Shown piece by piece: positions 1 through 13,047 of a DNA stretch of 64,000 bases; position 1 is the stretch's first letter, and each line of letters starts with the position of its first letter. The notes beneath the pieces were generated by a model. That model was not told the DNA's origin and searched no databases. It saw only the letters and a program-made list of their open reading frames with translations. Source of the DNA: Eudorina sp. 2006-703-Eu-15 (lineage: Eukaryota > Chlorophyta > Chlorophyceae > Chlamydomonadales > Volvocaceae); contig BDSI01000088.1 of the NCBI GenBank assembly GCA_003117195.1, positions 472,614 to 536,613 on the forward strand, given 5' to 3'. The position numbers and the translations under genes were made by a program.

Positions 1-131
1 CATGCGCGAACTTCATGCAAAAGACTTCACTAATTCTGAGGTATGTGCACGAGGGTCGACCTGCGGGTTGTCGTGATCACCGTCACAACTGTCCGGACGA
101 AGAAGTTGAGAACGGCCGTTCGCTCCCACAG

Positions 132-3100
132 GAGTTTCTCGGCTCGGCTAACCTGGCGGAGTACTTAGGTCTGTCGCCGGTGGACTCCATACACTTACCG
201 ATACCCCTGAACGTCGTGCTGGTGGGGTTCAACGGCGACGGCAACGCTGCCGTCACCATCTCGACGGAGGAACTGAACGAATGGTTCTCGCACCTAGACC
301 ATGTGTTGCCGCACACGCGGATAGACCGAGCCGACCTGACCTGCCAAGAAGACGGTGCGTCCGCGCCTGCCACTGGCTCAGTCGCTGCTCTACCGGGTTG
401 CGTGTTCGATCGCTGCCTTTCCGATGTACTGCAGCGCGTCAATCACCATTGGGGGAGCTCATAAACCGCATACCCTCTGATCCCTGATCACACGCACTGC
501 GCTTGCGGTACCTGCGTCAGCTTGCAGCCAGGCACACAAGTGACAGCACACTCTTTCAATTCGCACGCCCAATCTCACCTTCCACCCACCGGGCCACGCG
601 GCGTTTCCACCGCCGCAATCCCCTGCAGGGCAATGCGCCGGCCTGGTGCACGGCCGCTTCCACCCCGTGCCGATGCCCTCCTATGTGCACCTCAACTTCA
701 CATGCAATGTGGTGCTCATAAAGCGGCGCGACGTCGTGGACACGTTTGAACGCGCCATCGCGGCATTCAGCCGCCCGGTGGACCCCGCCGTGACGACAGG
801 CGTTCAGCAGGTGGGCGTCGTGGCAGCAATAAAAACGCCAGATGGGGGCAAGGGATATCTAGGGTTTGGTGCTGTTCTGAGGTTTCGCGCTCTCGATATA
901 TATTGGCATAAGGGGTCCCTATCTCGTATACCTGGGCGTCGCACTAATGGTTATCTTAGGACCCACAGCGGGCGCCGGGCCAGAGATGATCCGGCGCATC
1001 CGACGCCAGCGGCGCGGTGGTGCGCCTGGGCGGGCAGTCTCGGTATGGTGTGTGGGTTAAGAGTTTTTGGCTGGGTGAGGCAGAACACCGCAAAACGACG
1101 CAGGGGGGGCAGGATGACGTAGGCTTGGGGACTTGGGCTCTCGACATCCATGCCGGGCATTACCCTCGTAACGGCAAGCATGTTCTGCGCCGTCTGTTGG
1201 CACAAGAGTCTTCTTTTCGCAGCAGTCACGCTCGATGGGGTTCGCGTGCATGTGTTGGTTGTTGTCAGGTGGATGCCTCCAAGATGGAGGCCTTGGTCGA
1301 CCACTTTGTGACCGCTTTGGGCCTGGACACGTCGTACAGCCTCGTCGTACTGAACCCCAGTTGGCACGTGGACGAGCCGGTGTACGGCTATCGGATGGGA
1401 ATCAGCAGCGCGGAGCTTCAGACAGTCAAGGGCAACAACCAGCGGCTGCGTCATCTGATGGTGAGTTGTGTGTGTGGGGGGGTGCGGCGGAATTTGTGCG
1501 GGCCGTCCTTCCGCTGCGGGCCAACCGTTAAGCGGTAAGGTGACAACACCTGCCGGTAAGGAGGTCCGGACCGGAACGTGCGGCGCGGCTTGCCTAACAG
1601 CGCTTGTTCTCTCTGGAATCCACAAGACCTCATCGTGGCTGTTGCGCATGTGCGTCTCGACCCTGGCTGCGCGCCGCACCGCCCGACCCCACCTGGTCGG
1701 TGTGAGCCTGGTCGGTGTGAGCCTGAGCCTGATTCCTCCCCCTGCACAATGCGCGCTGTTCCAGGGCTCCATGAACACGGCGGAGCCGGTGCTGCCGTCT
1801 CGCTTCCGGGGGGGCTGGGGCAACTACAGGCAATCAGGCCGGGTGGTGGCGGCCAAGTTCTCTGCGGTGGATAGTACGGCGGAGAGGTACGGCGGATTGG
1901 AGCTTTGCGGGTGGGGGGTGGGCGCACTTTCTGGGCACGGGATAAGGGAGGCAGTCCAGGGAGAAGCGCACTGAGATTGAACCCACATTCCTTTCCCACT
2001 GCGCTTGGCGGGACAGCGGTGTCCACCCTGGGTCGCGCAGTGAGGGCGCTCTGACGTTTGTCCGAGTGCAAGGCCAGTGCCGTTTGTGCGTCTGTGCCTC
2101 ATCCCTGCAAGTGAGACCCAGCGCGCCCTGACTGCGAAGCATGAATATGACCCGGCCTGGCTGCGTGGCGGCTTGCGCCGGCTCTTCCCACGCCATGAGC
2201 CATTTCTTACGACACCTTCTCGCACCCGGCGCAATGGTGTTTTCCGTGTTGCTGCACGCCACGGCGCCCGCCCCGTGCCGTCCCGCCCCGCCGGCAGCGA
2301 GCGCTGGGTGTCCGTGGTGACCGGGTACCTGGGGCAGGAGGAGCAGCTGAAGCGGCAGCTGATGGACGCCGCGGGCATGGAGCGCGGCGCGCCCGCGTTC
2401 GTGCAGGTGACCCGGCTGCTGTCGCGGCCGGGCAGCCTCATGGGGGCGATCTTGCGGAAGGAGCTGCTGGATGCGTGGGCCATCGCCGCGGGTGAGTGCT
2501 GCTGAGGCCCGCCCGCTGGGGAAGGCTGGGGAGGGAGCAGGGTGTCGAGGCCCGATGGGGAGGGAGCAGGGTGTCGAGGCCCGCCTGAGGGCAAGCCGAG
2601 CGGTCCCATTGCTGATCCATCGGTGCTGATCGTCCCAGGCGGTCCAGCTTCGCTGCGCGCTTGGCTTGTGTGTCTGCCAAGGACACGGCGACGCGCTTGC
2701 ATCCTAAGTTTGCTGACGGGTCTGCGGAATGTTGGAATGACGTCATGGTAGGCCCCCACACGCACACCCGTGTCCGCCACTCGGGGGGCTCAGCCGGCCC
2801 GTCCCGGCGCGGAAGGGTCGTCCGTCCTCAGCTTCGTCCAATCGCGCCCCGCTCCTATAGTGGTCCTGAAGTGATCCGTCGCCGGTAGGCATCAGCTTGC
2901 AAGCGCTCTCCGCTGGGGGGCGGCTCCCGACAGCTCCCGACTGCTCTCTCCTATGGCTTCCTTTTGAATATGTCTACCAACTTCCTATACCCCTCTGAAC
3001 TTGAACCCCCCCCAGAGGAGCTGCACAGCACCTTCCACACCTCGCACCCCGCCGAGGACTGCCTGGTCAACACCTGGGTGGGCACCAGCGGCCGCTGGGT

Positions 3101-6100
3101 GCTGCTGGACCTCACCGCGGGGCCCAAGGACTGGGGCCCGGCGCTCGGCGGCGAGGGCGTGGTGCACCACCAGACCCTGCCGCAGGTGCAGGAGCTGTTC
3201 GGAGGCGTCAAGCGGATGAAGGAACGTGAGTGCGAGCGCGGGGCGACGCGGCGCGTATTAATATTAACAGCAACGATACCGATGCCGCGAGGCAGCGCAT
3301 ACTAACATGAACAGCAACGATACCGATGCGGCATACCAAAAAAGTACAGCAACGATGCCGACCGGCGTGCTGGCCTCTTTCCCCGCGTGCGCCCTTGGCG
3401 GGCAAGGCTGGAGGGCACCTCTGGCCCGGGCTGATCCCTCAAGAGCAACCCGGCAGCAGGCACATGTACGGTCGCGCGCTTGCAGGTTGGCGAAAGCGTC
3501 CGGAACAGGCCTCGTACGTAACCGGCAAAGCCGGGCGTGAACCCGGGGATCTGCAGGAGGACCTGGCCTTGGGGCTGGGCTTCTTCCATTCCACCTGTGC
3601 GCGTGTTGTCCGCTCTCTGCACGACATGAAAGAAATCACATCGTATCCCATGCGCGTGTCGTCCCCATCGTTTCCTGCCTGGCCTGCGCTACCTCTTGAC
3701 CCGTGTGTTGCCTGTGTTGCCTCTACCCGGGTCGGTCAGAGGTCCGCGAGGACGCGCGCGTCTCCGGCAGCTCAGAGCAGATGGTGGCGGATTCCCTCAA
3801 CCAGGCGCGCTCCGCCCGCCTGCCGTCCGTGGCGAACCGCCACCACCATGTCTTTATGCTCAAGGCGAGCGTGCCGGGCGGGCCGGGTCCGGGGCATGGA
3901 GATGACGATCTCCTGTCGTGGCACGGGGGCTGTATGGACCGCTCCTCGGGTGGATGGACCGATGCAGGGTCGCCACCTAGGTGAATCAGTTGAGGGCGCT
4001 GAGGGGGAAGGCAAGGATCGAACCTGTGATAGCGCGCCAGGGGGGAAAGCCTTGCAAGCGCCGCAAGGAATAAGTAACTCATATCACGCAAACCGGCAAA
4101 CGCTTATAGAATGGTTCACCTTTGCTGCAGTTTGTGATTCCCGTCGCCCCGAGCGACGCCGTGCCTGCGACCCCGCGGGTGCTGCACCTCACTCCCACGT
4201 CCCACCATTCCAACGCGCGAAATGGAAATGGAACCGCAGAGGCAGGCAGCGCGGCGGCAGGCCATGGAGCCAGGCAGCAAGCCCATCGACCCGGCCGCGG
4301 AGGAGGAGGAGGAGCGCGCCTGGCGGGCCCAGCACCAGATCGTCCTGCTGCAGGCGGAGCTGGACCTCATGGAGGAGTGGGCCATGCGGTACTGCCACAA
4401 CAATGTGTGTGCGGGGGGAGAGTGTGTAAAGGAGAACTGAGCCGGAGTGTGTGTGTTTAGAATTGCAGGAGTGTGTGTGTGTGTGTGTTTAGATAAGAGA
4501 CCCGCCCGAGTGTGTGTTATTTAGGCAGGCAGAACAGGAGTGCGTGACATGCGCGGGGCCGATTGGCGCCCGATAGTTTGCCCGTATGCGTATATAATAT
4601 ACCCATTGCCCGAACCCTAAAATGAAAAGAAGGCTGCGGTGTCGGAAGAGCGCTGAGAGCGCCCGAGTGTGTGTGTGTGTGTGTGTTACAGTACGTGCAG
4701 GTTCGGGCTTGTGCATGACAGCGCGTGCCTTGCTTTCTTTCCTTACCTCAAAAACCTGACCTCGACTGTTCAAACCACGACGTGAAGACAAGGAAGGATG
4801 TGCGAGTTGCAGCTTGCCGTCCTGTGAGCCATGGAGCATGCGCGTTTGCAATGGGGATATGCAGCCACGATACATGGCTTGTTGCATGATTTGCTCGCAC
4901 GGTTTGCTGGCCTTGCCCAATCGGTTTCCCACGATGTTGTCGACTCCCTCATAACTTCGGCCCAGCCCGCATCCTTCACCGGCGCCTCCCATTGTTTGGA
5001 AGCAGCAGCAGAGATCGGTTGCACCTGTAGGGACACCGTGTACCGCCGCGGGGATACCTCGCAGGCTCAACCCCCGCTCATATGCGGCACCTGGAAGGAG
5101 GAGGTGCAGGAGCTCCGCGCTGGGCTGTCCAAGGCGCACTCAGCCACCGGCTCCGAGGCCGTGTACGAGCTGTTCCGGCAGCACCGCTGGGAGATCTTCG
5201 GCGAGGAGCAGGACTTGGCGGAGGTGGGGCTCGGGGCAAGACGAGCTCCGGAGAGTACGAAGTAGCGATTACTACTATAAAGTTCGGGGAGGGCAAGGAA
5301 GAGGGTTTCGGGCTACGTGTCAGACCATTTGGACCATGGGCGTAGCAGACGCAAGCTGATGGCGGCGCACAAGAAGTTCCGTTTCACGGCCGAGTCCGCT
5401 GGGGGGAAGCCAAACTGGGGCACGGGTTAGGAGATGGTCCGCGGAGTTGAGGCTGAGGCTTCAGGCGCGGCCTAGGCTTGTGGGCCGAACGCTGGCGAGG
5501 ACACGCGTTGGGCTGGGAGTGTGGCACGGCTGCCTGGACTGCAATCTCAACATCGACAGTGTGCATAATAAGAACAATAAGAGTACGCCGGCCGGAGCCG
5601 GGCATGTGTTAAGGGGGTGGGGAAGTGACGGGTGGCGTAGCCATCCCTGTATGCCCGCCCGCACCACCGGGGGGCAGTGCGCATGCTTGTGCAGCTGGCC
5701 CACGGGTCGGCTTCGTACGCCTGGTGCCTGAGCAAGTGAGCATCCGCGGGATCAGCCTCCAGGGCTTACAGGCAGGCCGACCCGCTTCTTATTGTGGTGC
5801 CCACCCCGTGCTGCGTCCGCAGCTGCACCCCGAGCTGTGGGACGAGCAGGAGATCGCGCGCGACACCCTGCTGTCCGAGCTGGCGGGGGCCCTATCCCGC
5901 GCCATCCGCCACGTGATCGCGCCGCCAACGGCAAGCTGGCACGGCCGTCGCGTGTCGACCGCCGCTCCGCCGTCTCCGTCGCCGCACACTCCGGCCGCCG
6001 CAGCCTCTGCCGGCGGCGCGGCCGATGGCGACTGGAAGCCGCGTCACACCACGGCGCCTCCGTTCGCGCAACACGTGAGGCCCGGCGGGGGTAATGCGCC

Positions 6101-9100
6101 GCCGCCGCGCTTGGTCCGAGGCCGATGTATGGCCGATGTACTGGGTGGAATGGGAGGGGGATTCCTCCCAGGCCCTATGGGATGGAGGCCCGATGGGATG
6201 GAGGCCCGATGCGTGTCCACTATATTACTTAAGGGAAAGGGCCTCTTGGCAAGAGAAAGACACCAATGACGCATCACCCAGGAGGCCGCAGTAGGCGGTC
6301 CCTCGGTAGGACAGCACGTGAGCCAATATCCCGTTGGACGTACGACTTTTCTTTTAAGTTGCTGTTCACCACAACAACGTTTGCGGCCCTGGCCAACGCG
6401 GCCCTTGCTCCAAGTCGGTCGATCTTCGGCTTTTGTCGTGAGGCACCCTTTGACTGCATGGTATGGTGCTGCCCGGACACCACTCCTTCCCACGCCACGC
6501 TGTCCGTGCCTACGCCGCCCGTGCCTGTCCGCCTGCAGGTCAACTTCCACATCTACCTCATCTCGGACAACAGCCGCCACCTGCAGACCTCCACCGCCGG
6601 CACCGCGCACTTTGACATCGAGGGCTACAAGGTGGCTGTCGACGACCTTCGACTGCCCAACCAGGTGTGGGGAGCGACCCGAGCGGGCTGTTGCCCCACC
6701 GGCGCTGTCTCAACACTCTCTGCCTGCCTGTGGGGAGCGACCCGAGCGGGCTGCTGTCTCAACACTCTCTGCCGTGACGGGCCCACCTGCGCTGCTAGGC
6801 CCCGCCTTCTCCCCCGCGTCCCACCACTCCTGCTGCTGATGGGCCGCCAACCCAGGTGTAACAACTCGGCCCTGCGCCGCACACGGGGGTCCCCCGGGGA
6901 CCGCCACCGCTGGGCTTGTCTTTCTAGGGTTTATTATTTCTTTATTCAATTTAACCCCCGCAGGTGTTCCAGTACCACGTGAGCCGGGTCAACCTGCTGG
7001 ATGAGCCCGCGCTGGCGTCGGGCATGGCGGCGGCGCTGCACACCACCCTGCAGGACATCCCCTCGTCGGAGGACTTTTTTGAAGGTGAGCACCTCGAAGT
7101 AGACGAGGGCTCCAGAAGGGGGGGGATGGCCGCCGCGATGCCCGCGTGTGCAGCACGGCCTGTGGTCAGCCTGGGAAGAAAGGGGGTTCGGCAAGAAAGG
7201 GCATCTCAAACGAGAGCACATGATCGCCGAAGACAGTGGACAGTGGACAGTGGATACCTGACGTCCCTTGTGCGATACCTGAGGATGTGACTGGACGTGA
7301 TGTCTTGTGATGCACCCTGACTTCCACATACGCGCTACCCACCCACCGTGTATACGTATATATACGTATATATATGTATATGTATATGTATATGCTCGCG
7401 CGCTGCGCCGCCACTGTCCGCCCTCGACTGTGCCGCCCTCCGGCTCCCTCCCCCCTTGCGGCTGCCCTTGCCCTCCGCAGCAGAGATGGAGCGCGTGTAC
7501 GTGGACAGCCTGGAGCTGGCGGCCACACTGCGCCGCCACTTCCCGCCCACCAAGCAGCAGCTGCACCGCGAGGAGGAGGCGAACAAGCACCCCCGGATCA
7601 GTCTTACGGTGGGTGCATCGGCCGTGGGCGGTGTGTGGCGTGAAAGAGTCGGCATTCAGAGCCACTCACTGGGAACGGCACACACACACACACACACACA
7701 CTTGGACGGACTCCGACGCTCAGCGCGGTGGGGACCCTGGGACCCCATCACGCGGGGGCATGTTTTCCTTTCTAACCCCAAGTCCACATTGCCATCACGC
7801 AGTCCTTCTCTCCCCCCAAGCTGATTTTTCACCCGGACCTTTGCTCTGGCAGCAGCGCAGCCTGCCAATTTCCTAAATTGTAACCCCCATACACACACAA
7901 TCTTGACCGGCGTTTACCTTTCTCCCGCATGCCTCTTGATGATGCTGCGCGTGGCCAACGGCGCAGGCGCAAGTTCGTGACATCCCCGTGTACATCCTCC
8001 AGCTTGAGAGGGACACCGCCGTACTACTGGACGAGCACTACAACGCCCGCGCGCTGGACGACATGATCCTGGTGGTCGCCAACAGCGCGCGCAGGTGGGC
8101 ACTCCGAAGCCGTCACGTGGGCCGTCATGGGCCGTCAAGGGTGGGGCAGCTGGCTGGCTGGCTGTGTGGGCCATATTGAGCTGGCCTCAGTGTCACGAGT
8201 GCTGCCGGGTGCCACGCCTGGAAGCCACCGGGGTCCCCGGGGCTGCCGCTCCCACGAAGATTTCACATGCCCTGCCAAGCCGTGGCCGTTCTGTGCTCCC
8301 CCGGCAATGATCCCGAACGCGCAGCACACACATCACACATAAGCAGCATCACATACGGTACGTCGTTGTGGGCCCCCGCCCCGCCCGCAAGACGTCCTCA
8401 CGCGCCTGTCCCTTCTCATCCCGCGCCGGCGTCCGTGTCCGTGCCTCCAGGGACGAGCACCCCACCGGCATGATGTGCGGCGGCATGCTGGTGGCGCGGC
8501 CCATCTCCCCGCTGAAGGAGGCGCTGGCGGCCACGCTGCTGCACCTGGGCGGTCTGCTGCCGCCGCACCTGGGCTACAACCCGCGCAGCCACACGCTCAC
8601 ACACGACTGGCTGTGGTCCGTGGGCGCGCACCCGCTGTCCTTCACCTCGACGGGTGAGGGGCCGGTGACGCGGCATGGGGCCGTGGGTGGGAACCATGCT
8701 GCACAGAGCCCCCGAGGGAGTCGCCCCGACCCCCGACCCCACAGAGCCATAGTGCTGGCATCCATCGGGCGCGCATTGGGGCGCCTGGCGGTTTGCAGTT
8801 GGTTGTGGCGCCAGCGAAGTGCCCAATGCGCGCGCCCGATGAATGCGTCGGATTCTTCACGAGGCGGGCAGCACCTGCGAGAGCGGGTTCAATGTGCCTC
8901 CAGCAGCTATCTCGTCCACGACGGACATAAGGCACCCATCGGCTTACTCGTGCCCCGCTCCACCAGAGCACCGCGCGGGACCTCTCGTGAGCCCGTCCGT
9001 CGGGATCTCGCCACCGCCCACCTCGCCCCCCGCAGGCCAGCAGTACACCGCCATCCAGCGCGACGCCCTGGCCCGCTCCTACCTGCTGGACGCCATGGAC

Positions 9101-10675
9101 ACAAGCGTGGACGCCGTCAACGTGGCCATGCTGCAGCTCATGAGGGCCAAGCCGTCCGCCAAGCTGTTCAAGAACTTCAAGGTGTGGGCCGGTCGCAGCT
9201 TTTGGGGGTGTGTGAGGCGCATGGCGCAGAGCGCATCCGGGCGGCCCGGCGCAGCCACCGACGCAGGAGGCCCGGGCCGCACATGCACCTGCAACTAGAT
9301 CTCGGGTGTCCTGCCTGGAGGTGTTGCGTATTGCACCGGCGATTACACGAAACGCGATGCAGTACGCACTCGGCCTTCTCGCGCGCATCTGTCTTCGACT
9401 TGAATCAATCTCTCTCTCTAGCTCTAGCTCTAGCTCTAGCTCTAGCTCTAGCTCTAGCTCTAGCTCTAGCTCTAGCTCTAGCTCTAGCTCTAGCTCTAGC
9501 TCTAGCTCTAGCTCTAGCTCTAGCTCTAGCTCTAGCTCTAGCTCTAGCTCTAGCTCTAGCTCTAGCTCTAGCTCTAGCTCTAGCTCTCTCTAGCTCTAGT
9601 TCTCTCTAGCTCTAGCTCTCTCTAGCTCTAGCTCTAGCTCTCTCTAGCTCTAGTTCTCTCTAGCTCTAGCTCTCTCTAGCTCTAGCTCTCTCTAGCTCTA
9701 GCTCTCTCTCTCTAGCTCTCTCTCTCTCTAGCTCTCGCTCTCTAGCTCTCTCTAGCTCTCTAGCTCTCTCTGCGTGAACGGAGGTTGCCCGTGGGCACTT
9801 GCCCGCCCTCGTCTGTCCCCGCCCTTCCGCGCAATGCCCTCAGGACCACCAGGTCGCTGCCCGCAACCTGCTGAAGAACTTCTACGAGGTGGTCTCCACC
9901 TGGCGGTCCATCGCCGCGCGGGCGTACACCCTGGACTTCTCCACCGCGCTGGACTACCTGCATGCGCTGGAGACGCACGTCTACGGCTTCAGTGTGCACG
10001 TCCACACGCTGGTCACCCTGGTACGCTGGGCTCAGGGCACGGGGATACCGTAGTGGTGGCGGTGGTAGGCGCTGAGTGCTGGTGGCGGTGGTAAGTGCTA
10101 AGTGTGGCTGGCAGGAAGCATGCGCGACGGCGGCTGAGATGGGATGCGTCTGGACGGACCGTCGGGATGGGGTCTGCAGCTTGCCGGCGTTGCATGCGCC
10201 ACGGTGCTGCCGCGCGTCAAGGGTTTCCAGGACTATCCGCCTCCGGCAACATGAGGCCTGCAAGGGCAGCTGCGCAAAACTCCTCAAGGTTCCAAACTCC
10301 CCCGTCAGCAACGAGCAACCCCGCCCCAACCCGCTGCCCCAACCCTCTGCCCCAACCCTCTGCCCCAACCCTCTGCCCAACCCTCTGCCCCAACCCTCTG
10401 CCCCAACCCTCTGCCCCAATCCTCTGCCCCAACCCTCTGCCCCAACCCACTGCCCCAACCCTGTGCCCCAACCCTGTGCCCGAACCCCGCCCCAACCCCG
10501 CTCCCCGGCCCGTCCCTACCCTCAGACGGACCCGGTCCACTGCTCGGAGCAGGTGGTGGATACGGTGGGGCTGCTGGTCCCGGTCACCTGCCTGGGCAGT
10601 GCGGCGGTGGCCATCCTGGCATTGGTGTGGGCCGTGCTGCCGCGGCTGACCTTCAGGAAGGCGAAGGCCAGCTGA
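132..10675 (+). CDS. IEF/DUF7906-like single-pass membrane protein (5' end outside window)
   Basis: Twenty exons are read: 132-354, 629-810, 1269-1460, 1765-1886, 2298-2491, 3016-3225, 3740-3870, 4131-4178, 4240-4404, 5065-5254, 5678-5735, 5823-6074, 6539-6664, 6964-7084, 7481-7608, 7967-8094, 8451-8653, 9036-9181, 9844-10020, 10526-10675. All junctions keep phase except 5735/5823, so that small region is unsettled. About 1,050 residues lie in the window; the start codon is upstream. The N-terminal motif PLNVVLVGFNGDG (exon 1) and SLVVLNPSWHVDEPVYGYR (exon 3) resemble, from memory, the plant IMPERFECTIVE EXINE FORMATION family (At5g58100-like, DUF7906). The last exon has one hydrophobic helix (GLLVPVTCLGSAAVAILAL) followed by a short basic tail, which fits a type I membrane protein with a large extracytosolic part. 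Plant members have been linked to pollen wall formation; the role in an alga is unknown. Gene reality is nearly certain, the family name is moderately sure. Confidence 0.72.
2527..2583. repeat. 29-bp tandem duplication in intron
   Basis: Two near-identical copies of a 28-29 bp G-rich unit (2527-2554 and 2556-2583) lie in the intron after the exon ending at 2491. Confidence 0.8.
6666..6773. repeat. 63-bp period tandem duplication in intron
   Basis: The stretch starting at 6666 (TGTGGGGAGCGACCCGAGC) recurs at 6729. The copies share a GCTGTCTCAACACTCTCTGCC tail, with a small insertion in the first. It lies in the intron after exon 6539-6664. Confidence 0.8.
9411..9770. repeat. (AGCTCT)n hexanucleotide microsatellite
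   Basis: Perfect AGCTCT units run from about 9419 to 9586, then decay into TC-rich variants up to 9770. The array sits in the intron between exons 9036-9181 and 9844-10020 and ends about 73 bp before the acceptor. Reading frames through it give only Ser or Ala-Leu runs and are not genes. Confidence 0.95.
10320..10505. repeat. 13-bp C-rich minisatellite in last intron
   Basis: The unit CCCCAACCCTCTG is repeated about a dozen times with point variants, just before the final exon at 10526. It makes an extended C/T-rich tract next to the acceptor. Confidence 0.9.
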
Positions 10676-13047
10676 GCGCCGCCGCCGCCGCCGCCGCGAG
10701 GGTTCCCGGAATGGGAGGGAGGGGAAGGGCGGACCGGATGACATCATGGACACGGATTCGGAGGATCTTCGGATCGAATGCTCTCGGGGGTGGACAGGCG
10801 ACGATCGCGTCCGGAAAGCGTGGGAAGGTACGGTAGATAAGAGCGCGAGGGGCGCCAGAGGATCGCGACGGAAAGGAGAGCCAGGAGGGGTCAGGTGGGA
10901 GCGCGTGCGACAACGGTGTCTCGGACCTGCAGTCCACAGGCGTGCGATGCCCCGCGAGGTTACATGCCGCGGTGTTTATTGATAGACCCGCCCAAACCGC
11001 GCAGTACGTGCCGCAGTGTTGCTGAGCGTTACGTCCATGAGTGGATCGAGGCGAAACAGGCGTTCTGCGGGAACGAGCTGCGCACTTCTGGGCGCACCTG
11101 ACCTGGGTCCACCAAGAGGGGACTGCGGGGGGCATCAGTAGTGGGGCGGTCGGGCAGCGCCCTTGCTTGCACGCAGGCATGACGAGGATGGCTCGGCTGC
11201 AGCAGTGACGTCCACCCAGGATGGCCAGGTTGGTGCTGGTCCGGTGCCAACACCGCATGGTTGCAGGTGGTAGGGCAACCCAAGAGCGAGACGGACCCCC
11301 CCCCCCCCGGAAGAGTGATGGGGTCGGCAGCAGCTATGGGCAGCAGAAAGATCCCGGTTGCGGGACCGGGGCACCTCTCGGCCAGCCTCCATTCCATACT
11401 TCAATCACGGGACATACGGTACTAGGTGGGCTCTGCAGGGAATCTGGGCGGGTGGAATGAGTTCCGCGGGCATCCCTGGGTGGTGTATGGGGGCGGGGGG
11501 AGTTCTGATGTGGACGGAGGACGAGCCACGGCCGGGGTATGCGTGCGTCTTTGTTTCTCCGTGCGTGCAGCCTATGCGGCTTTGTTCCTCGTGCCCCCCC
11601 CCACGGAAAAGCAGGTCGCACGATGATGCGGTCGGGGTTGTGTCAAACACACGGTGGTGAACCTGCCACAGTGGTGTGGTTCTTGCGGCCGAAACCCGAC
11701 GCAAAGCCCGTACTTGTCCGTTCGCGGCTAAGGATTGGGCCTCTTCGCCTCCTTGCAAGTTTCCATGGCGTGCGGACATGGTCCAACAGCCGCAGCCTTT
11801 GTGGGGCCCTTTCAGTGGTACACAGAAGACGCTTCCGCTGCGTCGAGGCCAATCGAAGGTGTCGTTCCTAGTCTGCCAGGCAAGCGGCCTGGCGCGGAGG
11901 CCTGGAGTCCAGTGCCTGTGCAGGGTGGTGGGTTCGCCCCTGAATATAGAGGTGTGGGGGAGAAAGCCACATGCTCGGTAAGAAATGAACAGGTTGCCCT
12001 GCGGTGGTATCCCTGCACCAGTTCCCGGGGAGGAACGGGTCATCGGTCATGTCCTGCTACGTCCACCATCGGCCGGAGAAAGGCCATCTGCCGTTCTACT
12101 TTCGCTGCTTTCCTGTATTGGCCTTGGGATATCGAAAAACTTTAAGTGTAATTCATGCCGTGCACCATCGGGCAGATCTTCGGAAGGAGGAAACCCTGCA
12201 TGCCCAAGCAACGGGAACTTTACGTAAAGCACCGTTCAAGCAATCGAGTTGTCACAGCATATGAGTCAACGGTGCATTTATTGGATCAACCCTGGACGTT
12301 GTTAAGGCCCCTCAGTGTCGAAACCTCGCCACGTTGAAACCGCGTCGGCGGGTTGCAACGAACACGGCGGCACCAACAATTGCGCACATCGTGTTTGCAT
12401 GAGACTGAGGCTTGTTTGCGGTAGTGTGCATGTTCTGGGGGAGGACGCAAACAAACACGCACACCACGGCAGTAAACTCAACAACACACGTCGCAACGGC
12501 CGTGCACGTATGCTATCACGGCCGCCTTTCTATGCGCCGTGAAACTGAATTTGTGGTCAGCTATGACACTGCAAAGCATGGCACCAAATTGGCAAAAGCG
12601 AAAAGGAGCGCTCGTCGTACGGTGACAGAGTCGGCAATGCGAATGGACTTTTACAGCCTACATCAATTGTTCGTGGTATTTGTCGCATTCCGAAGAGAGC
12701 AATATGGACAAGTGACATTGTGACGTGTCTCCAACCAGCAACTTTACAGTGACAGCTCTGCCGGTGTCATTACGCTCAATTCGTTAGCATCTCTCCTGGC
12801 GCTGACGTGAATTTTTCTGGGTTGCAGTCAGGGCCAACTGCAAGTACGTGAACCAGAAGCTAAGCGAGACGTGGTATGGAGACTTTAAGCATGGAGCATC
12901 TTAGTCTAACGTCAGTCCATTCAAGGGAACTTATGAAAAATCAGGCCGCTGGCGTCGCCTTGGTCGCCACGAAGCAGGACTGACGAGATAGATAAGCGCA
13001 CTTCTCACCAATTGCTGCCGAGGGCTCATCGCAGCACCTGCCGAATC
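10676..13047. other. Intergenic stretch with no supported gene
   Basis: This stretch should hold the 3' UTR of the IEF-like gene and the promoter of the next gene. A (GCC)n run follows the stop codon directly. The first + strand TGTAA is at 12147-12151, about 1.5 kb past the stop, so the true 3' end is unclear. At 12826-12903 an acceptor-like TTGCAG is followed by an open stretch ending in TAG, but no preceding exon could be joined to it. Open frames at 12004-12264 and 12412-12723 have no recognisable content. Confidence 0.5.

Noticed and set aside
4015..4024. Second tRNA/SINE-like B-box on the minus strand in an intron
   Set aside because: The match is imperfect, and no cloverleaf or repeat partner was seen in the window.
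9306..9593. Ser-run open frame
   Set aside because: Translation of the AGCTCT microsatellite, with no splice or protein support.
12412..12723. Open frame of about 100 codons
   Set aside because: No recognisable motif, no matching splice partners, and the sequence composition is ordinary intergenic.
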